DNA of 64,000 bases, from NCBI RefSeq assembly GCF_002197845.1, contig NZ_NIDE01000019.1, positions 434,001 through 498,000 on the forward strand, read 5' to 3'. The notes below the pieces were generated by a model that was not told the origin of the DNA, made no database searches, and saw only the letters and a program-made list of their open reading frames with translations. The first letter of the stretch is position 1, and every line of letters begins with the position of its first letter. Position numbers and translations under genes: made by a program. Below, piece after piece: positions 1-8,699 of this stretch. The stretch comes from Fimbriiglobus ruber. GTDB taxonomy: Bacteria; Planctomycetota; Planctomycetia; Gemmatales; Gemmataceae.

Positions 1-170
1 GTGACTTTGGGCTAGCGATTGCTGGCACGCCCGAACACGACCATGCGGATGAACGGACAACTTCTCAAGAAAGGACGGAGGGTAAATTACAGGCGCCCGC
101 GACCTTCGCCCACAACCCGATTTCCGCGGTTGCATACCTCGTGCCAAAGGCTTTGATGTGCATGTTCGTC

Positions 171-290
171 CAGGTCAGGTGCGCCGGGCGGCGCACCTGA
201 CCTGGACCGATCAGCATCGACTTTCCGGTCCCAACACTCTGCGCGTTCACGCAAATCAACTGCGTACCCCTGCGCAGTTGACCTGGACCG
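171..290. repeat. Two related 39-bp hairpins with paired stem changes
   Basis: Two 39-bp copies lie at 171-209 and 252-290, 81 bp apart. Both end in TGACCTGGACCG. In the first, arms 169-185 and 190-206 form a perfect 17-bp stem. In the second, arms 256-264 and 273-281 form a 9-bp stem. The two stem positions that differ inside the shared 9-bp core change from G-C, G-C to A-T, C-G, so pairing is preserved. Confidence 0.65.
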
Positions 291-860
291 CGCTGCGTCG
301 GCCAACATGCTCCAGCAGACACGTCTCACCCGCGCCGGGGTTAGCCTGTCGGCGTGCGAACGCTACGGAGGTTTCAGTAAGCCGGCGAGTTCGCGGCGGG
401 CCATCGCGCCGCGACGGGTTGCGAGTTCAGGCGGACGACATCCCGGGGCCGCGGGGCCCGAAAAACGGAAGCCTGCCCACCCCGGTGGGACCGACCCCGA
501 TTCGATCCTCTCGGGGGCGTCGGACGCGGCACCGCGAAAACAGGTTCCCCGGCCTTAACGTGGCCGGTTTCCCAGGCAACGGGCAGGTAGTCGATCCTGC
601 GCTGCGAGATACGTCCTGGTCCATCACCTCTCACGGCCGCGAACGTCCGGCCGGAAAAACCTGTGCAGTACCCGGTGCGGGCGGACGACTGAAACACGGA
701 TTCAACGCCGGCCGAAACACGGTGCGCGAGACCGCTCCCTCTCTGACTTGGTAGAGAGAGAGCGGGAATCTCGCCGCGCGCCGAACTGGTCAACGAGTCC
801 GTCGGCGGTGTCGCATCGAACCGGATTGATCTCCGGGAAGAGTGCCCCCCGCCTACCGAA

Positions 861-1024
861 ATTGGTTCGTTTCGTAAAAACCGATCCCGCGACGCCGCGG
901 AGACCAACCTCTGGCCATCGCCAGATGACGTGGAATGGGTTCGTTTTGTAAAAACTGGTGGCGGGGCAGGCGGGAACCGCAACCGGGGACGAATTCCGCC
1001 GGGAATGGGTTCGTTTTGTAAAAG
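861..1024. repeat. Three copies of a TTCGTTTTGTAAAA motif at 70-bp spacing
   Basis: The motif TGGGTTCGTTTTGTAAAA occurs at 936-953 and 1006-1023, and a diverged copy lies at 863-880. The steps are therefore about 70 bp. Read on the minus strand it encodes short peptides such as KTNPF and QNEPI, which I recall as chance translations of a planctomycete intergenic repeat. The sequence between copies is not conserved. Confidence 0.6.
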
Positions 1025-1080
1025 CCGGTTCCAGCGGCCCGAAAGGGATAGGTTGGCGGGAACAGACTGCCCATCCGCCC

Positions 1081-1164
1081 GGAGTTCGCGAAGCGTACCC
1101 CGGAGTTCGCGAAGCGTACCCCGGAGTTCGCGAAGCGTACCCCGGAGTTCGCGAAGCGTATCCC
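1081..1164. repeat. 21-bp tandem repeat, four units
   Basis: Four head-to-tail copies of GGAGTTCGCGAAGCGTACCC(C); the first three are identical and the fourth has one change near its end (TATCCC for TACCCC). Each unit contains the 8-bp palindrome TTCGCGAA. There are no spacers, so this is not a CRISPR. It lies just past the 3' end of the SNF2 helicase gene. Confidence 0.9.
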
Positions 1165-1172
1165 GGGCAAAC

Positions 1173-3053
1173 CTACCGCTTCGGCCGCGCCCGAATGTCG
1201 AAGAGGCCGAAGATTTCGTCCTCGTTGAGGCCGATGCTGGACGGCTTGTCGGCCTGGGCGATGAGGTCGTTGAACACCTTGCGCTTGGCTTCTAGCACGT
1301 CCGCGATGCGCTTCTCGATGGTGTTTTCGGTCAGGAACCGGGTCACGGTGACCGGGTACTTTTGGCCGATGCGGTGCGCGCGGTTGATCGCTTGGTCCTC
1401 GATCGCCGGGTTCCACCACCGGTCGAAGAGGAAGACGTAGTTCGTGAACTGCAAGTTCAACCCGACGCTGCCGCTGCCGTAACTCATCAGAAGTACGTGC
1501 TTGGTCGGGTCCGCCTTGAACCGGTCGAGGATCGGCGTCCGCTGCTGGGTGGGGATGCGGCCGTGGTACTGGAGCGGCCCGTAAGCCGCGAGGGCCTTTT
1601 CGATCACCAGCAGCGGCTCGACCCACTGGGAGAAGATGATCGCCTTTCGCCCGTTCGCGACGACCTCTTCCATGTCTTGAACGAGCTGTACGAGCTTGGC
1701 GCTCTCGCCCGTCAGCGGGTCGAAGTTGCAAATCTGCTTGAGACGCATGACGAGTTGGAACACGTGCTGGACGTTGATCGTGTCCCCGAGTTCGTTCAGG
1801 CGGATCACGCCGTCCTTTTCGGCCAGGTCGTACGCACTTCGCTGAGCGGGCAGCAGTTCCACTTCCAGGTCTTTGATCATCTTCGGCGGCATGTCGGACT
1901 GAACGTCGTCCTTGGTCCGCCGGAGGATGCTGTCGTTCGTGAGTGCCGCCAGCTGTTTCGGCGGCGTGTCGGCCGGGACGCGGCCCGGATCGACGAACGC
2001 GAAAATATTGATGAGGTCGTCCGGGTGGTTTTCGATCGGCGTACCGGACAGCGCCCAGCTCCGCGTCCGGCGGACGGACCGGACCACTTGCGCGGTCCGC
2101 GAGCCGTAGTTTTTGATCCGCTGCGCCTCGTCGAGCAGGACGACATCGAAGTGTACGCGCGGGTCGTTGATGACGTCCGAGTCGCGGGTGAGCGCTTCGT
2201 AGTTAATGAGCTTGAGCGGGCAGTTGGACACGAACCACGCCGTCTTCCGCAGTTCCGGGTCGCTCGGGAAGACCTCGAACGGCAGGTCGGGTGCCCAGAG
2301 TTTGAGTTCGCGGGACCAGTTGTGGATGAGCGGCTTGGGGGCGATCAGGAGTCCGCTTTTGATGATGCCCTGGTGGAAGAGCAGCCGGAGTGCCAGAATC
2401 GATTGCGCGGTCTTGCCGAGCCCCATCTCGTCGGCGAGGAGCGCGCCGTGCCGGGGCATCAGGAACGCGATGCCTTCGAGTTGATACGGAAACGGCTCGA
2501 ACGGAACCTCAAGCTGGCGGCCGTCGAACAGGCCGTCGAGTGGGGGTTGAAGTAAGTACAGGAGCCGGTCCTTGAACAGGACCGTGTCCGAGGTCGGCCG
2601 GGTGCGCACCCGCTCTTTCTTCTTGGCTTCGGGGTCGTTCGGGTCCGGCAGCGTCGGCAGATCGACCACCTGCCGGCCCTCGACCACGGGCTTCTCGGGC
2701 CGTGCCGGCGGCTTGTCGAATTCCGGCGGCGGCGAAGGGAACTTCCACCCCTCCGTCGTGACGGTCATTTCCACGCGCCCGAGCGTCCGCACCCACGGGG
2801 CCTGGGAGAGGAGCCGGGAGTCCTTGAGCGAGACCGTCAGCGGGTCGTCGAACCGCCGGAGGGGAATGGCGTCGGGGCTCGCGATCAGGTCGACGAGTTC
2901 CGACGCCGCATCGCTATCCTCGGCCGCGCCCCAGGCCGCGCGCCGACCCGCCGGTGCCCCCGTCGCAGAAAACAGGGACAACGCGACCGGCGACGGGTCG
3001 ACCGGGGTGAGCAGGACGGGCGGTTCGTCGGGGTTGGTCGGGTTAAGCCGCAC
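1173..3053 (-). CDS. SNF2-family DEAD/DEAH helicase-like ATPase
   Basis: A 626-residue SWI2/SNF2 ATPase, expected to translocate on double-stranded DNA and remodel or strip DNA-bound proteins in the cytoplasm. After a non-conserved, proline-rich N-terminus of about 180 residues the ATPase core is complete: motif I DEMGLGKTAQ at about 208-217, motif II DEAQ at 308-311 (a variant of DEAH), motif III SGTPIEN near 336, then a C-terminal helicase half with GSGSVGLNLQ, RWWNPAIEDQA and RAHRIGQ. The start is GTG at 3053, which overlaps the stop of the upstream gene by 11 bp and implies translational coupling. No SWIM zinc finger or other added domain was seen. Family assignment is firm; the cellular task is unknown. 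Confidence 0.93.
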   Translation of the reverse strand: MRLNPTNPDEPPVLLTPVDPSPVALSLFSATGAPAGRRAAWGAAEDSDAASELVDLIASPDAIPLRRFDDPLTVSLKDSRLLSQAPWVRTLGRVEMTVTTEGWKFPSPPPEFDKPPARPEKPVVEGRQVVDLPTLPDPNDPEAKKKERVRTRPTSDTVLFKDRLLYLLQPPLDGLFDGRQLEVPFEPFPYQLEGIAFLMPRHGALLADEMGLGKTAQSILALRLLFHQGIIKSGLLIAPKPLIHNWSRELKLWAPDLPFEVFPSDPELRKTAWFVSNCPLKLINYEALTRDSDVINDPRVHFDVVLLDEAQRIKNYGSRTAQVVRSVRRTRSWALSGTPIENHPDDLINIFAFVDPGRVPADTPPKQLAALTNDSILRRTKDDVQSDMPPKMIKDLEVELLPAQRSAYDLAEKDGVIRLNELGDTINVQHVFQLVMRLKQICNFDPLTGESAKLVQLVQDMEEVVANGRKAIIFSQWVEPLLVIEKALAAYGPLQYHGRIPTQQRTPILDRFKADPTKHVLLMSYGSGSVGLNLQFTNYVFLFDRWWNPAIEDQAINRAHRIGQKYPVTVTRFLTENTIEKRIADVLEAKRKVFNDLIAQADKPSSIGLNEDEIFGLFDIRARPKR

Positions 3054-3636
3054 GGCTCGTCACTCCCATTTTGCGCGCTTCGGCGATGGCGTCTTTGATC
3101 CGCGAAAACGGCTCGGCGAGGTCGACCGCGGGGTCGATCTTGTCGAGTCGGGCCTCGATCGCGGCGCGGTCGTCCGGGAACGCGGACGAGAAGTAGAGCG
3201 AAACGGATGCCCGGGGGTGCTTGAGCGCGATCGCTTCTTCCGGCCCCGGTGGCGCGACGAGCGACACGACCGGGATGTTCACCCGGGACCGCAGATCGAG
3301 GACGGCGGGATTGTCCGTCACGATCAGCGTCGGCTGCGTGGCCGTCTTCTCGACGAGGGTTTTGCCGATCAGGTCGGCGTGGACGTACTCCGCCAACGTC
3401 GGGCCGTACAGGATCTGCTGCACCTTGTTCGGCTGGACGGCGGTGGTTAGCCGGAATTCGAGCGGGCGGCCCCAGGCGTTCGTCACCAAATAACCGCCGA
3501 GCACGCCCGAAGATTCGTGCGCGACGGTCAGGAAGCCGAGAGTGACGGACGACGCTGCCGGGGGCGGACCAGGGACGGAAACGGGCGGGGGCGGCGTTTC
3601 GTTCACAGCGCGGGGTCTCTCATGTTGGGAAGTCAT
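3043..3636 (-). CDS. Hypothetical protein coupled to SNF2 helicase
   Basis: 197 residues. I do not recognise the family. The first 30 residues are Pro-rich and probably disordered. Residues 30-80 look like a compact beta-rich segment (motifs GFLTVAHES, GGYLVTNAWG, PLEFRLTT). The middle holds LIVTDNPAVLDLR, followed by alternating strand and helix, and the C-terminus is helical and charged. There is no signal peptide or membrane segment. It starts at ATG 3636, lies immediately upstream of the SNF2 gene and overlaps it by 11 bp, so the two proteins are probably made in fixed proportion and may act together. That partnership is inference from gene order only. Confidence 0.75.
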   Translation of the reverse strand: MTSQHERPRAVNETPPPPVSVPGPPPAASSVTLGFLTVAHESSGVLGGYLVTNAWGRPLEFRLTTAVQPNKVQQILYGPTLAEYVHADLIGKTLVEKTATQPTLIVTDNPAVLDLRSRVNIPVVSLVAPPGPEEAIALKHPRASVSLYFSSAFPDDRAAIEARLDKIDPAVDLAEPFSRIKDAIAEARKMGVTSRAA

Positions 3637-4169
3637 CGGGCCCGTGCGGGCACCGGGTTCGATACCTACACCATCGGACCCCCGCGAACGGCGGCATCAC
3701 GCCGGTCGGGCCTTCAAAAGACAAGGTTCGGTTGTGCGGGCGCGGCAGTTGTTAGTTGTTACCTATCTTAACAGGCTTACCCAGATACTCGTTCGATTGC
3801 CTACCTTCGAGCGGCTTCAAGACGTGACACTGGCAACGGGTAGCCGGTTTGATTCTTTTGAGCGGGTGGTAGCGGTCGCACCGCGGATTTCCTACTCCAT
3901 CTGCTAATTACAACTCAAGAAAAGCCAAAAGTCGTGCCTTTCGGTGTCGACGTGGGAGCCGAGGGGAACGTCGCCGGAAGTGATTCGGATGCGGGTGGCG
4001 GTCGGGGGCCGCGGGTGTGAATCCGGGGACCCCGACCGGACCCCGACCCGCAGCCCGTCTTCGCTGGCCGGTCACCCGCCGCAATATCCTCTCAATCATG
4101 GTCCGGAGTTTCGTACAATCGACCTGAGTTTGGGAAGATCTGCTCGGTGCTGCGGGGTTAGAGAAGACG
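3637..4169. other. Intergenic region, no gene seen
   Basis: 533 bp between divergent genes. The sequence around 3735-3910 is noticeably more AT-rich (TTGTTAGTTGTTACC, TTTGATTCTTTTGAG), as expected for promoter DNA serving the minus-strand gene and the plus-strand DUF2007 gene. I see no repeat, RNA gene or convincing small coding region. Confidence 0.5.
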
Positions 4170-4646
4170 ATGAGCGAGACTTGGGTGACCGTAGCCCGCC
4201 ACGAAGACTTTCTCGAAGCCGAGTGGGAAACCGCTCGCCTCATTGAAGCCGACATTCCCGCCAAATGGGTTGAATCAGTAGATGACGGAATGATCGAAGT
4301 CCGGGTGGGAGCCGGGTACGAGTCGCGTGCGCGGGCACTCCTGGAAGCGACGAACGAAGAGATCGTGGCGGGCCCGCCATCTTTCGCCGAGGAACGACAC
4401 GCCGAAACACCGAGCCCCATGCTCGCGGCCGTGTCGTACGACCGGCGGAGACTACTGATTCGGGCGTTCGTTTTCGGTGGAATCGGTTGCTGCTTCCCGC
4501 CGGTCACTCTTTACGCCTGTTATCTCATTGTTCAAGCCGTTCGCCGGCCCGAACCGATGGCCTACGTCGACTATTTTGAATTGTGCCGTACGCTCACAAT
4601 CATTGGAATAGGGACGGCGATCTGGATCGCATACCTTCTGGGATAA
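4170..4646 (+). CDS. DUF2007-type membrane protein
   Basis: 158 residues. Residues 4-65 fit the DUF2007 pattern (putative signal-transducing domain): TWVTVARHEDFLEAEWETARL, a short beta-hairpin (IEVRVGAGYE) and a helix with ARALLEA. Two hydrophobic segments follow, at about 94-122 and 140-157, so the protein should sit in the inner membrane with the DUF2007 domain on one face. It starts at ATG 4170. It lies 27 bp upstream of the metalloprotease gene on the same strand, so the two may share a transcript. Function is unknown. Confidence 0.8.
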   Translation: MSETWVTVARHEDFLEAEWETARLIEADIPAKWVESVDDGMIEVRVGAGYESRARALLEATNEEIVAGPPSFAEERHAETPSPMLAAVSYDRRRLLIRAFVFGGIGCCFPPVTLYACYLIVQAVRRPEPMAYVDYFELCRTLTIIGIGTAIWIAYLLG

Positions 4647-4673
4647 CCTATTGTCGGGCGGGTAGCATCAGAG

Positions 4674-5651
4674 ATGCAGCGTATCGAGACCACTGACATC
4701 CTCGACCGTTCCGGTGAGTGGCCGATCCCCAGGTGGCCGGAGGTCGATCAGAAAATCAATCTTTTGCCCGAGAGCGACCGGGCGGTGGCGTGGGCCGACG
4801 TTACGAGAACGTGGCTCAACGCGGTGCAGTCGGTGCTGGGTGACCAATTCGCTGTTTACGAGACAGAAGGTACCCAACTCCTGGCTGTGAAAGACGAGGT
4901 GTACGCGGGCGCGCTGCTCGCCAACGTCCGCCATTGCCGCACGGTCCTGGTCGAACTGTTGACGGACATCGGGAAGTTTCATCGCCCCGGCAAAGAACTC
5001 GTCATCTGTTTGCCGATCGCAGAGCTTTACTATTCTTATTTGACTCTGTATTTCCCCGACGGCCAGGATTACGGCGGGTCGTCCGGCGTTTACGTCAAAG
5101 ACGGCTACCCCCACATCGTTTGCTCTGGCACCCGAACCGACGCACTTCTCGGCGTGTTCGCCCACGAACTCACGCACGCCTCGCTCAGCGATTTGAGGTG
5201 CCCGTTGTGGCTGGAGGAAGGAATTACGCAACTGGTCGAAACCAAAGTAACGGGGGCGCACGTCGTTCAAATGGACACCGAGGACATACGCGCGATGACC
5301 CGCTACTGGTCCCGAAACGGGTTGGGGATGTTTTGGTGGGGGCACGGTTACGCCGCGCCCGGTAGCGTCCAAAAGTATTGCTATTTGTTTTCGGTTATGC
5401 TGATGACAGTGCTCGTCGAGGAACACCGGGTGGGGTTGTTGGGGTTCGGGAAGCGGAGGCGGGAACGGTTGCTGGCTTTCGTGAGGAACGCCGGGAGCGA
5501 GAACGACGCCGGACGGGCGGCTGCCCGGCAATACCTCGGGTATTCGTTGGGGACGTTGGCCGCGAAATGTCTCGGACCCGGAGACTGGGAGCCGCGGCCG
5601 GCCGACCAAACGACAGGCCCGACGACACCCCAGGCGTCATCGGGCCTGTGA
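4674..5651 (+). CDS. Putative zinc metallopeptidase (HExxH, gluzincin type)
   Basis: 325 residues. The zinc-binding motif HELTH lies at about 164-168 and a second acidic motif, LEEGITQLVE, follows 13 residues later, the spacing seen in peptidase MA-like gluzincins. The HExxH histidines and the downstream Glu would bind zinc, with the HExxH Glu as general base. Upstream there are strands and helices but no clear signal peptide (MQRIETTDILDRSGEW), so a cytoplasmic location is likeliest. It follows the DUF2007 gene closely. A 10-bp inverted repeat at its 3' end separates it from the convergent oxidoreductase gene. Substrate is unknown. Confidence 0.75.
   Translation: MQRIETTDILDRSGEWPIPRWPEVDQKINLLPESDRAVAWADVTRTWLNAVQSVLGDQFAVYETEGTQLLAVKDEVYAGALLANVRHCRTVLVELLTDIGKFHRPGKELVICLPIAELYYSYLTLYFPDGQDYGGSSGVYVKDGYPHIVCSGTRTDALLGVFAHELTHASLSDLRCPLWLEEGITQLVETKVTGAHVVQMDTEDIRAMTRYWSRNGLGMFWWGHGYAAPGSVQKYCYLFSVMLMTVLVEEHRVGLLGFGKRRRERLLAFVRNAGSENDAGRAAARQYLGYSLGTLAAKCLGPGDWEPRPADQTTGPTTPQASSGL
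5613..5649. terminator. Possible bidirectional terminator, 10-bp inverted repeat
   Basis: Arms ACAGGCCCGA (5613-5622) and TCGGGCCTGT (5640-5649) pair perfectly with a 17-base loop. The structure overlaps the last codons of the metallopeptidase gene and lies between convergent genes. No strong T-run follows, so the call is tentative. Confidence 0.4.
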
Positions 5652-5673
5652 TTGTGCATACGCAGGCTGTCGG

Positions 5674-6990
5674 TTAGAACCCTTCCTCTTCCCACCCCTT
5701 GCGGTACGTCCGGCGGACGTACTGGTTCGCTTCTTCGTGGTTGGTCACTTTCATCTTCGCCGTGTCCCATTCGAGGGCGGTCTTCGGGAACCGCGTCGAG
5801 AGGCAGCCGAGCAGGACCATCTCGGTCAGCGGGCCGGCGTATTCGAACGGGGCGGTCGCCTTGCCGGCCCCGCGGGCCGCGTCGACCCACTGGTGGTAGT
5901 GGTTGTCGCCCTGGACGGTTTCGACTTTTTTCCCCGTCGCGGCGCCCATTAACTCCGGCATCCCGATGTACGGGGAAAACATCACGCCGTCGGTCCCGAT
6001 GTAGATCGAGCCCTGGCCCGGTACGCTGTGGGGCTTGATCAGGGCGGCCACGTCGGCAGGCGGGCGGCGGTTGCCGTTGTACCACGTCAGCGCGACCGTG
6101 TCGGTCGTGTACTGCGTCCCGGGGAACACGAACTCGACCTCACAGTGGAGGCCCCAGTTGTACGCGTTCGGGGCGTCGCCGACCGACTTGATCGACTTCG
6201 GGTTGCCCACGCCGAGCGAGCCGAACACCGGGTCGAGGATGTGGCAGCCCATGTCGCCGAAGGTGCCGGTGCCGAAATCGAGTCGCTTCCGCCAGTTGCC
6301 GGGGTGATAGTACCCGCCGCCGATGAACGGCCGGTCGGCCGCGACGCCGAGCCACAAGTCCCAGTTCAGGTTCGGCGGCACCGGGTCTTTGCGGTCCGGC
6401 TTCGGGGAGGCGTCGCCCCAGTCCTTGCCGCTCCACGAGTGGACCGCCTTGACCTTGCCGATCGCGCCGGAGTGGATCGTCGCGACGACGCTCCGGTGTT
6501 CGGTGGACGAGTGGATCTGGATGCCCATCTGGGAGACGGTCTTCTTATCCTTCGCGGCCTCGGTCAGTTTCCGGGCCTCGTAGATCGTCTGCGTGAGCGG
6601 CTTCTGCGTGTAAACCTGCTTGCCCGAACGGATGGCCCGCATCGTCGGGACGGCGTGCATGTGGTCGGGCGTCGACACGTTCACCGAATCGAACTTTTCC
6701 TTGTCGAACATCTCCCGCCAGTCGGAATAGACCTTGATGTCGGGATGCTTCTTCTTCATCTCGGCGGCCCTGATCGCGTCCACGTCCGCGACGGCGACGA
6801 GCTTCAAGTGCTTGCTGCTGGTGAGCGACCCGATATCGGACGCGGCCATCCCGCCGGCGCCGACGCTGACGTGCAGAATCGTTTCGCTCGGGGCGGCGGT
6901 CGCGGCGTGGGCGCGGTAGACGAATGGGGCGGCGAGCCCGGCGGCCCCGAGCTTCAGCGCGGACCGGCGGGTAATGTGTTTGGTGGTCAT
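5674..6990 (-). CDS. Gfo/Idh/MocA-family oxidoreductase with Tat signal
   Basis: 438 residues from ATG 6990; longer frames exist through a TTG start but add no Shine-Dalgarno sequence. The N-terminus ITRRSALKLGAAGLAAPFVYRAHA is a twin-arginine signal, so the folded, cofactor-loaded enzyme is exported. The Rossmann start VSVGAGGMA is a variant of GxGxxG. VAVADVD, VNVSTPDHMHA and QKPLTQ (the EKP-type lysine motif) are typical of the family, which oxidises or epimerises sugars and inositols using NAD(P). A C-terminal alpha/beta domain follows (DMGCHILDPVFG). It lies downstream of the DUF1080 gene on the same strand, separated by 168 bp, and probably handles a related sugar. The substrate cannot be read from the sequence. 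Confidence 0.9.
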   Translation of the reverse strand: MTTKHITRRSALKLGAAGLAAPFVYRAHAATAAPSETILHVSVGAGGMAASDIGSLTSSKHLKLVAVADVDAIRAAEMKKKHPDIKVYSDWREMFDKEKFDSVNVSTPDHMHAVPTMRAIRSGKQVYTQKPLTQTIYEARKLTEAAKDKKTVSQMGIQIHSSTEHRSVVATIHSGAIGKVKAVHSWSGKDWGDASPKPDRKDPVPPNLNWDLWLGVAADRPFIGGGYYHPGNWRKRLDFGTGTFGDMGCHILDPVFGSLGVGNPKSIKSVGDAPNAYNWGLHCEVEFVFPGTQYTTDTVALTWYNGNRRPPADVAALIKPHSVPGQGSIYIGTDGVMFSPYIGMPELMGAATGKKVETVQGDNHYHQWVDAARGAGKATAPFEYAGPLTEMVLLGCLSTRFPKTALEWDTAKMKVTNHEEANQYVRRTYRKGWEEEGF

Positions 6991-7096
6991 GGGAGACCCG
7001 TGGGTTAAGGGGTTGATCGTAAGCAACTCTGTTATCGAGAACCGAAAGCGATCTGTGGGAAAGGCGGGAATGACGGTCGATTCGACGGGGAGAGCA

Positions 7097-7130
7097 GGGC
7101 GGTGAAATGACAGATATCACGTCACCGCCC
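7097..7130. terminator. Weak hairpin between DUF1080 and oxidoreductase genes
   Basis: GGGCGGTGA (7097-7105) pairs with TCACCGCCC (7122-7130), loop 16 bases. It lies 29 bp past the DUF1080 stop on the minus strand. No T-run is visible, so it may be an attenuating or processing structure rather than a full terminator. Confidence 0.3.
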
Positions 7131-7158
7131 GATGTCGAAGACACTTGACCGCAGGCAA

Positions 7159-8511
7159 TTACTGGGCGGACGTCTCCAGCTTCTTGATCTTCACGTTGCG
7201 GAATTCGACCGGATCGTTGTGGCCCAGGAACCCGAAGAAGCCGCTCTTGCGGTCCTTGCCGGGGTGCGGGCTGTTGGCCATGAACTTGTCGACTTTCGAG
7301 AGGTCGCAATCGAGGATGAGGAAGCCGTTGAGTTCGACCTTGATGGTCGGCCCCTTCACGGTCACGAGCTGGTAGTTCCACTCGCCGATCGGCCGCTGGA
7401 ACCCGCGCTTGGCGGCGACCATCCCGTAAGCCGACCCGTGGGCCTGCCGGGGGTCGATGCCGGCGTAGGCGTCGTCCAGCACCTGGAGTTCGCACATGCC
7501 GATGTAGGCCCCGTCGCCGGTGCCGCCCGGGTAGCGGATGCCGAGGCCGTTGTTGCCGTTCTTGGGCAGCTTGATTTCCAGGGCGACCTGGAAGTCCGCG
7601 TATTCTTCCTTGGTGTACAGCACACCACCTTTGTGCGGCTTGCAGCGGACAGCCCCGTCGACGATCTCGTAGTTCGCGGTCGCGCCCTGCCAGCCGTCGA
7701 AGGTCTTGCCGTCGAAGATCGAGGTGAAGCCTTCGCTTTCGTGCTTGGCCAGCATCTCGTTCGCCTCGGCCGCCGGGATTTCGCGGGCGTAAATGTTCCG
7801 CCAGCGGATTTCCCCGCCGTGCGTCTGGAGCAGGATCGGGGCCTTTTTCAGAAGGGGTTGGCCGCGGTCCCAGTAGTTTTCCATCCGCGCGAAATTGACG
7901 ACGAGTTTGTCGTTCAGGTAAACCGTCGTTCGCGCCCCGACCTGGATGATGCGGAAGTGGTTCCACTCGCCGAACGCCTTGTCCGCCAGCACGAGCGGGT
8001 CTTTCCCCGGGGCGCCGGCGCTGTTGTTCCACAGGCCGCCGCTGCCTTTGTCAGATCCGATGTTGAATTTGGCCTTGTCCGTGTAGTCCCAGATTTGGAC
8101 TTGCGGCGTGGCCCGCATGTAAATGCCGCTGTCGGCTTTCGGCACGGTCTTGTAGTCGATCAGGAGTTCGATGTCGCCGTAGTCTTTGTCGGTGGCCAAG
8201 TAGGCGCCGTGGCCGTCGTTGACCAACTCGCCGTTCTCGACCGTCCAGTGCTTTTTGGCGTCCGCGGTCCAGGCTTCGATCTTCTTGGCGCGGGCTTCGT
8301 CGTCCAGCTTGGCCATGTCGTAAGGGTTAGCGGCCTTGTCGTGGATCGCCCAGCCGTGCCAACCGTCGAGGTCTTTGCCGTTGAAAACGGGTGTGAAGCC
8401 CTTCGGCGGCGCGGTCGGCTCGTCGGCCGCCGGGGTGGTGCCGGCGGTGGCGAGAGCGATGCCGATGGCGGCTGCGGCCACGGGCCCGGACAAAAGAAAT
8501 CGTCGCATCAT
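7159..8511 (-). CDS. Secreted protein with two DUF1080 (3-keto-disaccharide hydrolase-like) domains
   Basis: 450 residues from ATG 8511. A signal peptide (RRFLLSGPVAAAAIGIALATAG) ends near residue 29. Two copies of the DUF1080 concanavalin-like fold follow. The first begins GFTPVFNGKDLDGWHGW near 37; the second begins GFTSIFDGKTFDGWQG near 255 and contains NNGLGIRYPG and CELQVLDD. DUF1080 includes 3-keto-disaccharide hydrolases and many uncharacterised planctomycete exoenzymes. The domains are clearly diverged, so the duplication is old. The gene is divergent from a DUF1501 gene and upstream of a Gfo/Idh/MocA enzyme, consistent with oxidative sugar breakdown outside the cytoplasm. The reaction itself is inferred. 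Confidence 0.88.
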   Translation of the reverse strand: MMRRFLLSGPVAAAAIGIALATAGTTPAADEPTAPPKGFTPVFNGKDLDGWHGWAIHDKAANPYDMAKLDDEARAKKIEAWTADAKKHWTVENGELVNDGHGAYLATDKDYGDIELLIDYKTVPKADSGIYMRATPQVQIWDYTDKAKFNIGSDKGSGGLWNNSAGAPGKDPLVLADKAFGEWNHFRIIQVGARTTVYLNDKLVVNFARMENYWDRGQPLLKKAPILLQTHGGEIRWRNIYAREIPAAEANEMLAKHESEGFTSIFDGKTFDGWQGATANYEIVDGAVRCKPHKGGVLYTKEEYADFQVALEIKLPKNGNNGLGIRYPGGTGDGAYIGMCELQVLDDAYAGIDPRQAHGSAYGMVAAKRGFQRPIGEWNYQLVTVKGPTIKVELNGFLILDCDLSKVDKFMANSPHPGKDRKSGFFGFLGHNDPVEFRNVKIKKLETSAQ

Positions 8512-8699
8512 GTGCGCGTCCCCAGAAGGAAGCGAGTGAGAAACGGTGACGGGCGGCGGGTGAGAGGAAAACCGAACCGCCCAACAGGCAGGATTTCACT
8601 GTTCACAGTAGTGGCCGGAGGTGATAATGGCGAAAAGTTTACCCCGCCGAAGCCGACTTCCCGCCTTCCGACTCATCCTTTCCTGCCGGAGCGCATCCC

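Larger units (their letters stand above)
1..1172. other. Gene-free, repeat-rich left flank
   Basis: No convincing gene is seen here. Open frames exist on both strands but are rich in Arg, Pro, Gly and Ser, match no family I recognise and overlap one another, as expected by chance in GC-rich DNA. The stretch instead holds three kinds of repeat, listed separately: two related hairpins (171-290), three copies of a T-rich motif about 70 bp apart (861-1024), and a four-unit 21-bp tandem repeat (1081-1164) that ends 9 bp from the stop codon of the SNF2 helicase. The region could contain the decayed end of a gene left of the window. Confidence 0.7.

Noticed and set aside
158-754. 198-codon open frame in the left flank
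   Set aside because: Low-complexity translation spanning two hairpin repeats; no Shine-Dalgarno sequence and no family resemblance.
1081-1164. CRISPR array
   Set aside because: Units are head-to-tail with no spacers and no cas genes nearby.
1362-2555. Long plus-strand open frame opposite the SNF2 gene
   Set aside because: Its translation is rich in Arg, Asp, Glu and Val with no known motif; it is the mirror of a high-GC coding strand.
3908-4507. 199-codon minus-strand frame over the DUF2007 gene
   Set aside because: No motif or start signal; the plus-strand DUF2007 protein with two membrane segments is far better supported.
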